Of a DNA stretch of 6,940 nt, positions 6,633 to 6,940 are shown piece after piece (the stretch's first letter is position 1; each line of letters opens with the position of its first letter). Both the position numbers and the translations under genes were made by a program. The notes under the pieces are model-generated. The model was not told the DNA's origin and searched no databases. It was given only the letters and a program-made list of their open reading frames with translations. Origin of the DNA: a bacterium (GTDB lineage Bacteria > Patescibacteria > Microgenomatia > Levybacterales > GWA1-39-11); the NCBI GenBank assembly GCA_021825285.1, contig JAKAHW010000052.1, positions 1-6,940 of the forward strand, in the 5' to 3' direction.

Positions 6633-6940
6633 ATGGACGCAATGAATATAGAAGCACATGAATTACAACCACACCCTGCCCAACCGATTGTTGAGACACC
6701 AACCTCAGTTTCATATCTTGGTGTTGAACTTCAAAAAGCAGCTAACACTGATTCTCCCTTTGTACCTCAACGTGACAAATATGAAAGTTTTATAAATGAC
6801 AGACTGGCTCTTGATATGCAAAAGCAGATTGCCGTTTCTTTTCTTCAAGGTAACCCAATTTTGATTGAGGGAGGGACAAGCATCGGAAAAACAACAACCG
6901 TAAGAAAAATGGCAGCAGAACTTGGGTATGAGGTTCATTA
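6633..6940 (+). CDS. AAA+ ATPase, midasin/MoxR-like (AAA_5 style), N-terminal part
   Basis: Only the first 102 codons are present; the gene runs off the window. After a Pro/Gln-rich leader of about 50 residues and an amphipathic helix (LALDMQKQIAVSFL), the sequence reads NPILIEGGTSIGKTTT, with Walker A GGTSIGKT at 80-87 (K86), then a helix ending in AELGYEV. The ILIEG lead-in followed by GxTSxGKT is typical of AAA_5/MoxR-class ATPases such as midasin, NorQ/CbbQ and CobS, which form hexameric rings and act with a VWA-domain partner. Exactly such a partner is encoded two genes upstream, which strengthens the assignment. ATG 6633 lies 4 bases after the preceding stop with no Shine-Dalgarno, implying translational coupling; ATG 6642 is an alternative. 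Walker B, sensor and arginine-finger motifs lie outside the window, so the subfamily cannot be settled here. Confidence 0.75.
   Translation, partial: MDAMNIEAHELQPHPAQPIVETPTSVSYLGVELQKAANTDSPFVPQRDKYESFINDRLALDMQKQIAVSFLQGNPILIEGGTSIGKTTTVRKMAAELGYEVH

Noticed and set aside
1..6940. CRISPR array, insertion sequence or rRNA
   Set aside because: No regularly spaced direct repeats, no transposase-like product and no rRNA-like sequence were seen on either strand.

Overview
This is an AT-rich, gene-dense bacterial window. It carries a conjugation-type DNA-transfer cassette on the left and an AAA+ ATPase/VWA operon on the right, separated by a broken gene on the opposite strand. The overall picture best fits a Candidate Phyla Radiation (Patescibacteria, possibly Microgenomates-like) chromosome or an integrated or plasmid element in one. 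The reasons are the low GC, weak or absent Shine-Dalgarno sequences at most starts, a VirD4/TraG-like ATPase with two widely spaced membrane helices, and a short GC-rich palindrome between genes. No marker gene is present, so this placement is inference. The two long genes contain no in-frame TGA, so the code looks standard, not the UGA-to-Gly code of Gracilibacteria/Absconditabacteria.

Left region (5-3545, + strand): an 880-residue membrane-anchored ATPase of the conjugative coupling-protein type, a weak terminator, an AT-rich leader with two dyads, and a 256-residue winged-helix protein of the replication-relaxation type. These two families commonly sit together on conjugative plasmids and integrative elements. 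The winged-helix gene ends in a strong hairpin that probably terminates transcription from both sides.

Middle region (3546-4105): a DUF2958 gene on the minus strand, interrupted by one in-frame TAG exactly where the family motif expects an aromatic residue; the reading frame is intact on both sides. Upstream of it lies a 223-base divergent intergenic region holding a perfect 24-base dyad and a 45-base nested inverted repeat.

Right region (4106-6940, + strand): a tight operon of three genes with gaps of 6 and 4 bases. The first is a 702-residue protein joining an N-terminal HEGGH metallopeptidase-like domain to a C-terminal VWA/MIDAS domain. The second is a 135-residue protein I do not recognise. 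The third is the start of an ATPase with a Walker A motif of the midasin/MoxR (AAA_5) style, cut by the window end. An AAA+ motor with a VWA partner resembles NorQ/NorD, CobS/CobT, ChlI/ChlD and RavA/ViaA. The added metallopeptidase motif and the unknown middle protein make this the most interesting part of the window.
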